DNA from: Achromobacter pestifer
Lineage (GTDB): Bacteria > Pseudomonadota > Gammaproteobacteria > Burkholderiales > Burkholderiaceae_B
DNA length: 64,000 bases
Reading direction: 5' to 3'
Assembly: GCF_902859625.1 (NCBI RefSeq)
Contig: NZ_CADIJX010000003.1
Coordinates: 62,001-126,000, forward strand
Shown: piece after piece, positions 17,175-25,337 of the stretch
Layout: each line of letters starts with the position of its first letter
Numbering within the stretch: the first letter of the stretch is position 1
Notes under the pieces: generated by a model
Told to the model about the DNA's origin: nothing
The model's database searches: none
The model's input: only the letters and a program-made list of their open reading frames with translations
Position numbers and translations under genes: made by a program

Positions 17175-18179
17175 TCACTGGCCCTTGATGCCCAGCTTCT
17201 TGATCAGGGGCGCCCACCGCGTGAGCTCATCGTCCATGTAGGTGCGGAACTCGGCGGGCGTGCTGGCCACCGGGTCCATGAACTGTGCTTGCAATCGCTT
17301 GGTGACCTCGGGATCGCGGATGGCCTGGATCAATGCATCGGATAGTTTTTTCTGGATATCGGCCGGCACCTTCGAGGACACCACGAATCCAATCCACGCC
17401 GATCCTTCGATGCCCGGCACACCCACTTCGGCCAGCGTCGGAATATCAGGCAGCAGGGCGGAGCGTTTGGACGACGTCACCGCCAACGCCTTCAACCGGC
17501 CATCCTTGACCATCGGCATGACAGCGATGGGAGGCAAGGCCGCAAACTGCGTATCGCCCGATAGCAATGACGTCAGCGCGGCGGGCGACGAGGGATAAGG
17601 CACATGCGTGGCGCGCGCGCCGATCTGCTGAAGCAGCAGCTCCACGGCCAGGTGCGACACGGTGCCCGCGCCCGGCGACGGGAAGTTGTATTTGTCCGGG
17701 TTCCGCTTCAGCGCGTCGAGCAGCTGGTCGACGTTGCCGATCCCGGCGGATGCTGGCACGACGAGCACGTTGGGCTGGTGCACGGCCAGCGTCAGCGGCG
17801 ACAGGTCGGTGGCCGGCGCATAAGGCAGTTTGTCGAACAGCAGCGTGTTGTTCACCAGCGGGCCGGTGATCGATACGCCAAAGGTGTAGCCGTCAGGTTT
17901 GGCGTTGGCGATGGCGAACGTGCCGATATTGCCGCTGGCGCCTGGTTTGTTCTCGATGACGATGGTCTGGCCAAGGATGGCGCCGGCCTTCTCACCGACG
18001 ATGCGGGCCACCTGATCAGGGCTGGAACCTGGCCCGAAGGGCACGATGGCTTTCAGCGGCTGCGCGGGCCAGGTATCGGCGGCCTGCGCAGCCGCAAGCG
18101 GCGTCGTGGCGGCCAGCCCCAAGATCAGGGCGCGTGCCGCCGCATGGCGGACCAGGGCCAGAGGCAAGGACTTAGGCAT
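17175..18179 (-). CDS. Bug-family periplasmic solute receptor in gentisate operon
   Basis: 334 aa. The signal peptide ends near TTPLAAAQAADTW, followed by PAQPLKAIVPFGPGSSPDQVARI and IVIENKPGASGNIGTFAIANA, both family hallmarks. It overlaps the preceding chorismate-mutase-like gene by 8 nt, so it belongs to the same transcript. No TTT membrane subunits are nearby. It probably binds an aromatic or dicarboxylic acid of the pathway (inference). Confidence 0.9.
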   Translation of the reverse strand: MPKSLPLALVRHAAARALILGLAATTPLAAAQAADTWPAQPLKAIVPFGPGSSPDQVARIVGEKAGAILGQTIVIENKPGASGNIGTFAIANAKPDGYTFGVSITGPLVNNTLLFDKLPYAPATDLSPLTLAVHQPNVLVVPASAGIGNVDQLLDALKRNPDKYNFPSPGAGTVSHLAVELLLQQIGARATHVPYPSSPAALTSLLSGDTQFAALPPIAVMPMVKDGRLKALAVTSSKRSALLPDIPTLAEVGVPGIEGSAWIGFVVSSKVPADIQKKLSDALIQAIRDPEVTKRLQAQFMDPVASTPAEFRTYMDDELTRWAPLIKKLGIKGQ

Positions 18180-18567
18180 GCGTGTCTCCCACGTTTTTCA
18201 TCGTGTCGAAATAGGTTTGTTCGTTGGCGATGAAGGCTGCGACCATCGCCCGGTAGGTGGCGTCCACCACCTGCTCAAGATGGGTGAAGCCCGCGTTATG
18301 GCGTTCAGCCAGCGCACGGACCTTGTCGAAGACCTGAGCCTGGCGCGCGGGCGCGCTGACCTGGAAGCTGTCGCGCTTGAAGCGCGCGGCATCCTTCACG
18401 TACATGGCGCGTTGGGCGATCAGCCGTACGATCTCGTCGTCCAGCCTGTCGATGTTGGCGCGCACCTCGGCCAGGTTGGCGCATAGGGGACGATAGGCGG
18501 GGTCGGTGTATTCGCGCAGGGGGGCGCCGTGGGTATCGGGCTCTTGCATGGGGGTGGGCGTCGTCAT
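18172..18567 (-). CDS. Chorismate mutase / isochorismate-pyruvate lyase-like (PchB-type) protein
   Basis: 131 aa. An AroQ-fold helical domain with VRANIDRLDDEIVRLIAQR, YVKDAARFKRDSFQVSAPAR and a C-terminal VAAFIANEQTYFD. The spacing and the ARFK...APAR loop resemble PchB, which makes salicylate from isochorismate, and monofunctional chorismate mutases. An N-terminal extension of about 30 residues has no obvious signal sequence. Its ATG overlaps the upstream stop codon as ATGA, so it is co-translated with the isomerase gene. Its place in a degradative gentisate operon is unexpected. Confidence 0.82.
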   Translation of the reverse strand: MTTPTPMQEPDTHGAPLREYTDPAYRPLCANLAEVRANIDRLDDEIVRLIAQRAMYVKDAARFKRDSFQVSAPARQAQVFDKVRALAERHNAGFTHLEQVVDATYRAMVAAFIANEQTYFDTMKNVGDTHA

Positions 18568-19202
18568 TGGATGTAGTCGGGCTGGCGGCTGGGCGCGGCT
18601 TGCTGGAATGCGGGCTGCGCGTTGCAGTATTCGTAAACCCGCAAGATGCGGGGATAGGTGGACAGGTCGCAGCCCATGCGTTGTGCGTTGGCCACTTGCG
18701 GCACCAGGCAGCAGTCGGCAAGCGAAGGGGCATCGCCAAAGCAGTACGGGCCGTGCCCATGGCGGGCCAGCAGTTCCTCGACTGCGGTCAGTCCTTCTTT
18801 TATCCAGTGCTGGTACCAGGCGTTCTTCTGCTCATCGCTGGCGCGCAGCACGTCTTGCAGATAACGCAGAATGCGCATGTTGTTGACGGGATGGATGTCG
18901 CAGGAGATGGCGTCGGACAGCTCCAGAACACGGGCGCGCGCCAGCGTTTCGGCAGGGATCAGGCGGGGTTCGGGGTGGGTGGCATCCAGGTAGTCGATGA
19001 TGGCAAGCGACTGCGACAACTGGGTGTCGCCATCAACCAGCAACGGTACGCCCGCCGACGGATTCTTGGCGACGTAGTCCGTGGCGCGCTGTTCCTGCTT
19101 GCGCAGGTTCACGGGCAGGTATTCGTAGGGCAGTCCCTTGAGCGCCAGCGCAATGCGTACGCGGTAGGACGTGGAACTGTTGAAGAAGCTGTGGAGTTGC
19201 AT
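18564..19202 (-). CDS. maiA: Maleylpyruvate/maleylacetoacetate isomerase (zeta-class GST)
   Basis: 212 aa. A thioredoxin-fold N-terminus with the zeta-class signature SSTSYRVRIALALKGL, where Ser residues activate glutathione, then GVPLLVDGDTQLSQSLAIIDYLD and a helical C-terminal domain. In this context it most likely isomerises maleylpyruvate, the gentisate ring-cleavage product, to fumarylpyruvate. The start has AGGAA upstream. The gene lies 13 bp after the hydrolase gene and overlaps the next gene by 4 nt. Confidence 0.9.
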   Translation of the reverse strand: MQLHSFFNSSTSYRVRIALALKGLPYEYLPVNLRKQEQRATDYVAKNPSAGVPLLVDGDTQLSQSLAIIDYLDATHPEPRLIPAETLARARVLELSDAISCDIHPVNNMRILRYLQDVLRASDEQKNAWYQHWIKEGLTAVEELLARHGHGPYCFGDAPSLADCCLVPQVANAQRMGCDLSTYPRILRVYEYCNAQPAFQQAAPSRQPDYIQ

Positions 19203-19215
19203 GCGGGTTTCCTGG

Positions 19216-19914
19216 TCAGACCATCCGCACGCTTAGCGTGCCCAGGCCGTCGACGCTGCCTGTCATGATGTCGCCGCGTACCACCGGGCCCACGCCTTCG
19301 GGCGTGCCGGTGTAGATCAGGTCACCCGGTTCCAGGCGGAAGTACTTCGACAGATAGGCGACGGTTTCAGCCACGGACCAGATCAGCTTGCCGATGTCGC
19401 TGCGTTGCTTGTCGGCGCCGTTGACTTGCAGCCAGATGGCGGCCTGCCCGATGCCCTCCACCGATGCCGCCGGATGCAATGGGCCGATGGGTGCGCTCTG
19501 GTCAAAGGCCTTGCCCAATTCCCAGGGGCGGCCGGCTTCGCGCATCTTCATCTGCAAGTCGCGGCGCGTCATGTCCAGGCCCACGGCGTAGCCCCAGACA
19601 TGTTGCAGCGCCTGGTCCACGGGGATGTTGGCACCGCCCTTGCCAATGGCGGCAACCAGTTCAATCTCGTAATGCAGATTGGCGGTCTCGGGCGGATACG
19701 GCAGGTCCAGCGTATGGCCCTGCGCCACCGGCACGACCGCGTCGGCGGGCTTGCAGAAGAAGAAGGGCGGCTCACGGTCGGGGTCGAATCCCATCTCGCG
19801 GGCGTGAGCGGCATAGTTGCGGCCGACACAGTAGACGCGGCGCACGGGAAAGCTGTCCTGGCTGCCGGCGATGGGCACGGCAACGGGAGCGGCGGGAGCA
19901 AACACAAAAGACAT
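19216..19914 (-). CDS. Fumarylpyruvate hydrolase (fumarylacetoacetate hydrolase family)
   Basis: 232 aa. FAH-fold C-C bond hydrolase splitting fumarylpyruvate to fumarate and pyruvate. Metal-binding acidic residues are in NLHYEIEL (two Glu) and [10 protein letters not shown] (Asp), and the strand [11 protein letters not shown] is the family signature. The size fits NagK-type fumarylpyruvate hydrolases. The ATG at 19914 follows AAGGGTG. It sits between the ring-cleavage dioxygenase and the isomerase. Confidence 0.92.
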   Translation of the reverse strand: MSFVFAPAAPVAVPIAGSQDSFPVRRVYCVGRNYAAHAREMGFDPDREPPFFFCKPADAVVPVAQGHTLDLPYPPETANLHYEIELVAAIGKGGANIPVDQALQHVWGYAVGLDMTRRDLQMKMREAGRPWELGKAFDQSAPIGPLHPAASVEGIGQAAIWLQVNGADKQRSDIGKLIWSVAETVAYLSKYFRLEPGDLIYTGTPEGVGPVVRGDIMTGSVDGLGTLSVRMV

Positions 19915-19972
19915 GGATCACCCTTGAGGCATGGAGGAGAGAGAAAGCGGGGTGCGGAACGCCGCGGCTGAA

Positions 19973-21025
19973 TCAAGCGATGCGTTCTTCGCGCCACAAG
20001 CCCAGCGCATCCTGCACCGGGCGGTCGGAATAGCTGAACAGGGTGACGTCGTCCAGCGCGGCCAGTTGCACGGGCAGCCAGGATGGAGCGACGAACACGT
20101 CACGCGGGGCGAAGTGGAATTCCTGGTCGCCGATGCGGGCGGTGCCACGGCCTTCCACCACGCTGTAGACCGTGGAGTCGGTGCCGCGGTAGGCCTTGCC
20201 TTGGAACCCTGCGGGCAGCAGTTGCATGAACGTGGCCATGGTCGGCATCGGGTAACCGCCCGTGGCCGGGTTCAGGTAGCGCAGTTTCACGCCGTCCCAG
20301 GGATCCAGTTCGCCATGCCGGTACAGCGCGTCCAGCGCTTCGCGGCTGCGTTCGTAGGGGTAGTTGAAGATGGGCGAGGTGCCGCTTGTGGCCTGATGGC
20401 GCACGGGCGCCATGTTGTGGCCGAAGCGCGCCATGCTGTCACCTTCGGGGCGCGTGACGGGCTGGGTGGCTTGCGGATAGTTTTCCGCGAAGCCGGCATC
20501 CAGGAACCGCAGCAGCGGGATATCCAGGCCGTCCAGCCAGACGACGGGTTCGCCGCCCTCGGCGGTTTCGGCGTTGCCGTGGTCATGCCAGGTCCAGGAC
20601 GGCGTGATGATGAAGTCGCCTGGATGCATGGTGGTGCGTTCGCCGTTCACGGAGGTAAAGGCGCCGCGGCCTTCGACGATGAAGCGCAATGCTGATTGTG
20701 TGTGGCGGTGGCTGGGCGCGATCTCGCCGGGCAGAATCAGTTGCAGGCCGGCGTACAGGCTTTGCGTGATGCTGGCCTGTCCAGGCAGGCCGGGGTTCTC
20801 CAGGATGAGCACGCGCCGCACGGCTTCTTCCGCGGTAATGAGCGAGCCGGACGCCATGACGTCGTCGCGCACGTCGTCATACTTCCAGATGGCGGGGAGG
20901 CAGCGTGGGGCGGGCTGGCGCGGCACCAGGTTATGCAGCGATTCCCACAAAGGGGACATGTGCTTCTTGGCGATGCGCGCGTAATAAGCAGCGCGTTCCG
21001 CGCCGTTGTGATGGCTGTCGGGCAT
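19973..21025 (-). CDS. gtdA: Gentisate 1,2-dioxygenase
   Basis: 350 aa, a bicupin Fe(II) ring-cleaving dioxygenase converting gentisate to maleylpyruvate. The first cupin holds the metal site, [16 protein letters not shown] and WTWHDHGN. The second cupin spans about residues 255-340 ([18 protein letters not shown]). The start has GGAG upstream. It is the first gene of the leftward operon, facing the LysR regulator across about 180 bp. Confidence 0.95.
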   Translation of the reverse strand: MPDSHHNGAERAAYYARIAKKHMSPLWESLHNLVPRQPAPRCLPAIWKYDDVRDDVMASGSLITAEEAVRRVLILENPGLPGQASITQSLYAGLQLILPGEIAPSHRHTQSALRFIVEGRGAFTSVNGERTTMHPGDFIITPSWTWHDHGNAETAEGGEPVVWLDGLDIPLLRFLDAGFAENYPQATQPVTRPEGDSMARFGHNMAPVRHQATSGTSPIFNYPYERSREALDALYRHGELDPWDGVKLRYLNPATGGYPMPTMATFMQLLPAGFQGKAYRGTDSTVYSVVEGRGTARIGDQEFHFAPRDVFVAPSWLPVQLAALDDVTLFSYSDRPVQDALGLWREERIA

Positions 21026-21146
21026 GGTTGTCTCCGGTCTGTCCGACTGGTGCCGGCTTCTACGGGTTGGCCGCCGCGTGGGTCGCGGCTGGTCCTGATA
21101 TGGAGACGATTATGCGTAAGCAGCTATGTGTTTTGAAATGAAATTA

Positions 21147-21169
21147 TCTTATTATCCATACGAATAAGA
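21147..21169. promoter_or_regulatory. Candidate LysR operator TCTTATT-N9-AATAAGA
   Basis: A perfect 7-bp inverted repeat with 9-nt spacer in the AT-rich divergent region between the gentisate operon and its LysR gene, about 40 bp from the regulator start. Location and symmetry suit a LysR-type recognition site (inference). Confidence 0.5.
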
Positions 21170-21207
21170 ATATACATACGAGACAAACCTCCCAGAGGAG
21201 GGCCTGC

Positions 21208-22143
21208 ATGGACTGGACCCACCGCCTGCGCCTGCGCAATCTGAAGATGTTGCTCAGCCTTGCCCAGACGCGCAACATCAGCCATTCGGCTGCGATGCTC
21301 AACACCACGCAGCCCGGCCTGTCGAAGTGGTTGAAAGACCTGGAAGACGACATCGGGCTGCCATTGTTTGAACGTCATGCGCGCGGCCTGCGTCCCACGC
21401 CGCACGGCGATGTGCTGATTGCGCACGCCCAGCGCGTGGAGGCGCAGTTGGACCGCGCCAGCGCCGATATGGCCGCGCTGCGTGAAGGCGGCGGCGGGCG
21501 CGTGGTGATCGGCGCCTCGGGCGCGTCGGCCTCCGATACGGTGCCGCTGGCGGTGCTGAAGCTGCTGGAGCGCATGCCGCAGGCCCGCGTGAAACTGGTG
21601 GAAGGCACGACTGACCGCCTGCTGGCGCAACTGGCGCAAGGCGATCTGGACATCGTGGTGGGCCGGTCGGCGCCCGAGCACCACGACCCCGCCATCCGTT
21701 TCGAGGCGCTGTATCTGGAACCGATTCAATTGGTGGCGCGTCCGCGCCATCCGCTGTTCGCGATCGAGCGGCCGACGTGGCCGGACCTGCTGTCGTACCG
21801 GTGGATTCTGTGGCCCAAGGGCACACCCATCCGCAATGCGGTGGATGCCGCGCTGGCGGCCGCAGGGCAGGCGCCGCCGGCGGATCACGTGGAGTCGAAC
21901 TCGGTCACGATCAATCTCACGCTGATCAACAACAGCGACATGATCGGCGTGGCATCGCACCGCGCGGCGTTGCGGTTTTCGCAAATGCGGGCGATGCGGA
22001 TCATCCCGGTGCGGCTATCGGGGTTCGGGTCGGTGACGATGTACTGGCGCGAAGATGCGTTTCGGCCGATGGCGGTGCAGGAAGCGATGGCGGCGCTTCG
22101 GAGCACGGTGGCGGAACACGCGCCGGGCGCGGCGAGAGTGTGA
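21208..22143 (+). CDS. LysR-type regulator of the gentisate operon
   Basis: 311 aa. The winged HTH is at the N-terminus: LKMLLSLAQTRNISHSAAMLNTTQPGLSKWLKDLEDDIG (residues about 12-50 in shortened form), followed by a periplasmic-binding-like effector domain. It follows the GbpR/aromatic subfamily rather than the CatR type in length and domain pattern. GGAGGG lies before the ATG at 21208. Being divergent from gentisate dioxygenase makes it the obvious pathway regulator, with gentisate or hydroxybenzoate as possible inducer (inference). Confidence 0.88.
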   Translation: MDWTHRLRLRNLKMLLSLAQTRNISHSAAMLNTTQPGLSKWLKDLEDDIGLPLFERHARGLRPTPHGDVLIAHAQRVEAQLDRASADMAALREGGGGRVVIGASGASASDTVPLAVLKLLERMPQARVKLVEGTTDRLLAQLAQGDLDIVVGRSAPEHHDPAIRFEALYLEPIQLVARPRHPLFAIERPTWPDLLSYRWILWPKGTPIRNAVDAALAAAGQAPPADHVESNSVTINLTLINNSDMIGVASHRAALRFSQMRAMRIIPVRLSGFGSVTMYWREDAFRPMAVQEAMAALRSTVAEHAPGAARV

Positions 22144-22688
22144 TGCGTGCTTCCGGCGCCGGCCTGAATGCGTTGATCGCGCAGTGCCGCAGGTTGGAGG
22201 CGGCGTTGGCCGGAGAAACCGATCCCGCAGTGTCCGCGGCGATGCATCGCTTTGTGGCGGACATGGATGCCCCGCGCGCACCGCCCGGGATGTGGTCACC
22301 CTTGGCGCTGGCCGTGTTGGTGATGGCCGGCGGGCTGGGGATGGGCATCGAGGTGCTGAGTTTGCTGTTGCCCACTGCTGGTGCGGCCTGGGCGGCGTTC
22401 GCGCTGGTGGCAGTTTGCGCGGCGACGGCGCTGGCGTTGGCGATAGGGGTGGTGATGTTCATGGCCGGGCGCGCGGCGGGGTTGTTGGTGCTGAAGTGGC
22501 TGGCGCTGGGCTTGGTGGGGGCCGGTGGGGCGGGTGTGTTGGCGTGGATGCTGGGGGATGTGCGGGCCGTGGGCCCCGTCGTGGCGGTGTTGGCGGGGTT
22601 AGGGGCTTGGCTTGTGCTGAATAGCGGCGGGTTCTATGTGTTTGCGGGGTATCAGATGGCGCGCAGGTTCATGGGTAAGGGCCGATGA
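22143..22688 (+). CDS. Hypothetical membrane protein coupled to the LysR gene
   Basis: 181 aa. The soluble N-terminus of about 55 residues is followed by four or five hydrophobic segments: around LALAVLVMAGGLGMGIEVLSLLL, AFALVAVCAATALALAIGVV, LLVLKWLALGLVGAGG and VVAVLAGLGAWLVL (names shortened). The C-terminus is basic (MARRFMGKGR). The ATG overlaps the LysR stop codon (TGATG), suggesting coupled translation. No family recognised; the codon composition is unusually Gly/Ala/Val-rich. Confidence 0.7.
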   Translation: MRASGAGLNALIAQCRRLEAALAGETDPAVSAAMHRFVADMDAPRAPPGMWSPLALAVLVMAGGLGMGIEVLSLLLPTAGAAWAAFALVAVCAATALALAIGVVMFMAGRAAGLLVLKWLALGLVGAGGAGVLAWMLGDVRAVGPVVAVLAGLGAWLVLNSGGFYVFAGYQMARRFMGKGR

Positions 22689-22696
22689 GCGCGATG

Positions 22697-22712
22697 AGCG
22701 CCTTACGGCGCT
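22697..22712. terminator. Hairpin between convergent genes
   Basis: AGCGCC-TTAC-GGCGCT: a 6-bp stem with 4-nt loop in the 26-bp gap between the membrane-protein gene and the AraC gene. No strong U-tract on either side, so it is a weak bidirectional terminator candidate. Confidence 0.4.
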
Positions 22713-22714
22713 TG

Positions 22715-23668
22715 CTACTGGCCAGGCAACGGCGGAATATCTTGCGGTGGCCGCCCCATGAAGGCTGAGTCGCGCGGGGCCGCGCGCTCGGCCAAAAACC
22801 GGCCAGGCGGCTTGCCCGCGGCTTTCTTGAACATCGTCACGAAGGCGCTGGCGCTGTCGTAGCCTAGCTCGTAGGCCACGGTCTGCACCGACAGCCCAGA
22901 CGTCAGCCGCTGCAGGCCCGCGATGACATGCCATTGCCTGCGCCAGCGGCCCACGCTCATTCCGGTCTGTTGCCGGAACAAACGGCTCATGCTGCGTTCG
23001 CTCATGCCGATGCGGGCTGCCCACTGGTGCAGCGTGGCGGAATCAGCCGGATCGGCAAGCATGGCGTCGGCCAACTTCAGCAGTCGCGCGTCCGACGGCC
23101 GAGGCAGATGCAATTGCTCGATCGGCGCAGCCGCCAATTCGTCCAACAGTACGGTCATGATCCGGCCGTCGGCGCCTTGCGCGTCATACCGCCTGGGCAG
23201 TTGGCTGGCCCGGTCGATCAACGCTTGCAACAACAATGAAACCGCGACGCTGCAACACCGCTCCGGCAGGCCGGGAGCGGCGTCCGGCTCGACAAATAGC
23301 GCATAGCCGCGGACTTGTCCCGATGGCTTGGCGCGATGGCTGATGCCGCCAGGGATCCATACGGCACATCCCGGTGGAATCATCCAGACGCCCTGCTCAG
23401 TTTCGCAAGTGATGATGCCCGAGACCGTGTAGAGCAGTTGCGCTTTGCGGTGGCGATGAGGCGAATATTCACGCCCCTCCGTCACCAGGGAAATACTGGC
23501 CGCCACAACCGGTCGGTCAATCTGATGAGGCTCGGGATCAAGGTAGGCGGGGGCGTATTCCATAAAGCCACAGGCAGGAACGGGACGAAGCGGCGGTAGG
23601 TCACGATACGGTATATCCGGGTTGGCGTCATTGGTGAAAAGAGCCAATTCGTTTATCGATCCAGCCAT
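22715..23668 (-). CDS. AraC-family regulator with N-terminal cupin, next to EmrAB-like efflux operon
   Basis: 317 aa. The N-terminal cupin sensor (YSPHRHRKAQLLYTVSG, VWIPGGISHRA) is followed by a C-terminal AraC HTH pair (LHQWAARIGMSERSMSRLFRQ and VAYELGYDSASAFVTMFKKA). The cupin-AraC layout resembles the E. coli NimR type, which controls a neighbouring drug exporter. Here the efflux genes lie divergently. The first 15 codons are mirrored on the opposite strand just across the start codon. It probably represses or activates the pump in response to a drug-like ligand (inference). Confidence 0.87.
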   Translation of the reverse strand: MAGSINELALFTNDANPDIPYRDLPPLRPVPACGFMEYAPAYLDPEPHQIDRPVVAASISLVTEGREYSPHRHRKAQLLYTVSGIITCETEQGVWMIPPGCAVWIPGGISHRAKPSGQVRGYALFVEPDAAPGLPERCCSVAVSLLLQALIDRASQLPRRYDAQGADGRIMTVLLDELAAAPIEQLHLPRPSDARLLKLADAMLADPADSATLHQWAARIGMSERSMSRLFRQQTGMSVGRWRRQWHVIAGLQRLTSGLSVQTVAYELGYDSASAFVTMFKKAAGKPPGRFLAERAAPRDSAFMGRPPQDIPPLPGQ

Positions 23669-23708
23669 TTATGTAAGTGGCCGGATCGATCAATGAATTG
23701 GCCATTTT
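23637..23708. repeat. Imperfect inverted repeat covering the AraC start codon
   Basis: Arms 23637-23667 and 23678-23708 match at 26 of 31 positions, with a 10-nt spacer. The left arm contains the start of the AraC gene (minus strand). The right arm reads in the plus direction as a near-identical peptide start. It could act as an operator or as an mRNA hairpin for both transcripts. Confidence 0.85.
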
Positions 23709-23865
23709 TTGGAATGACGCCATTCGGAATGGGCAAGAGAATGCCTGTACCCGCCAGCCTGGTCGATGTTCCGAATCGCCGGCGCGGCGGCGTCATCCTC
23801 AACCTTTCCGCAACGGCCGGCATCCGTCTCTGGACGCCAGGCTGCGCGCTTCGCCCGTCAAATGA
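23677..23865 (+). CDS. Possible 62-codon leader ORF before the efflux operon
   Basis: GTG-initiated frame whose first 15 residues (MAGSINELAIFWNDA) mirror the AraC start (MAGSINELALFTNDA). Most DNA differences between the two are synonymous. Its TGA overlaps the ATG of the outer-membrane-factor gene as ATGA, and that gene has no visible ribosome binding site of its own. The rest of the peptide is Arg/Pro-rich and unrecognised. It may be a translated leader, or a vestige of an inverted duplication. No strong Shine-Dalgarno precedes the GTG. Confidence 0.35.
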   Translation: MAGSINELAIFWNDAIRNGQENACTRQPGRCSESPARRRHPQPFRNGRHPSLDARLRASPVK

Positions 23866-25337
23866 TCCGCTTTCCGATTTCACGCCCCGCCGGCATCCTC
23901 CTTGGCCTGATGCTGACAGGCTGCGCCGTGGGGCCGGGATTTCATCCCCCCTCAGACCAGCTCATTACCGCAAATCTGCAACCGCGTGACGCGAACGTGC
24001 TTTCCTCCAGGTTGGAGCGCGAATCCGTGCCTGTTGCTTGGTGGGATCTGCTCGAAGATCCGATGCTGGCCAGTTTGCAACGCCGGGCCGCACAAACCAA
24101 TCTGGACTTGCAGGCCGCCGCCTCGCGCGTCGCTCAAAGCCGGGCGCGACTGGGTGTCGCGGATGCACGGCTGCTGCCGCGGGTGGGCGCCAGAGCCGGC
24201 TATGCACGCGAGGCCGACAGTGCGAACGGCAAGATGGCTGCACTGGGGGCGCCAACCGATTCCTACGAATACTGGCAAGCCGGTTTCGAGACCGCCTGGG
24301 AAATCGATCTCTGGGGCCATGCGCGCAAGTTGCGGGAGCAGGCCGGGGCCGACATGGCGGCCGCCTGGTATGACTTGGAGGCGGCGCGTGTCGCCATGGC
24401 CACCGAGATTGCGCGCCACTACCTGCAACTGCGCGGTACGCAGGCTCAACTCGATATTGCCCGGCAGAATGAGCAGATCGCGGAGCACGCCCTGCGCTTG
24501 GCTGAAAGCCGCCGGCGCAATGGCATCGCCACGCATTTCGATACCGCCGCCGCCAACGCGCAGTTGGCGACGGTGCGCGCGCTGCAACCCGAATTGGCAA
24601 GGGAGCGTGATGCGCACATGAATGCACTGGCCTTGCTATTGGGCTTGGCGCCGCGCGAGCTGGACATCGAGCTTGGGCCCGTGCATGCGCTTCCAAGTCC
24701 GCCAAAAGTCGTGCCGGTGGGTTTGCCGTCTGAATTGGCGCGGCGCCGTCCCGACATCCAGCGTGCCCAGGCGCGTCTACAGGCGGCCACGGCCGCCGTC
24801 GGAGCGGCTGACGCCGATTTCTATCCCCGACTGACGCTCGGAGGCCGTCTGGGTGTCGAGGCTTTTCAAGGCAGTGACCTGGGCAACTGGGCGTCGCGGC
24901 AGTTCTCCGTGGGACCGACGCTGTATCTGCCGATCTTCGAAGGCGGCAGGCTGCGCAGCACCTTGGCGTTGACAGAGGCCCGCCAACAGGAAGCCGCCAT
25001 CGACTTCCAGCAGACCGTGCTGCATGCCTGGCACGAAGTCGATGATGCGCTCAACGCCTGGGCGGCGGAACAGCGCCATCACGTCGAACTGCAACGCGCC
25101 TTCGACCACAATCGCCTTGCGTTGCAGGCTTCCGAGCGGGCATACGAGCAGGGCGCCGCCGACTACCTTCCTGTTCTGATCGCGCAGCGCATCTTGCTCG
25201 ACAGCCAGTTGGCGCTGACTGACAGTTCGACCCAATCGACGCTAACGATCGTGGCTTTGTATAAGGCATTGGGAGGCGGCTGGGACCCCTCCGCGTTTTC
25301 CGTTCCCTCGCAGGGCGACGGCGGGGCCCGGCTATGA
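23862..25337 (+). CDS. NodT-family outer-membrane efflux lipoprotein
   Basis: 491 aa. TolC-like channel of a tripartite pump. The lipoprotein signal is GILLGLMLTGCAVGPGF with the lipobox Cys, which fixes the N-terminal region and favours ATG 23862 over longer starts. Two OEP repeats follow, with LARRRPDIQRAQARLQAA and VGPTLYLPIFEGGRLRSTL. It overlaps the MFS gene by ATGA and is the first gene of the operon. Confidence 0.88.
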   Translation: MIRFPISRPAGILLGLMLTGCAVGPGFHPPSDQLITANLQPRDANVLSSRLERESVPVAWWDLLEDPMLASLQRRAAQTNLDLQAAASRVAQSRARLGVADARLLPRVGARAGYAREADSANGKMAALGAPTDSYEYWQAGFETAWEIDLWGHARKLREQAGADMAAAWYDLEAARVAMATEIARHYLQLRGTQAQLDIARQNEQIAEHALRLAESRRRNGIATHFDTAAANAQLATVRALQPELARERDAHMNALALLLGLAPRELDIELGPVHALPSPPKVVPVGLPSELARRRPDIQRAQARLQAATAAVGAADADFYPRLTLGGRLGVEAFQGSDLGNWASRQFSVGPTLYLPIFEGGRLRSTLALTEARQQEAAIDFQQTVLHAWHEVDDALNAWAAEQRHHVELQRAFDHNRLALQASERAYEQGAADYLPVLIAQRILLDSQLALTDSSTQSTLTIVALYKALGGGWDPSAFSVPSQGDGGARL

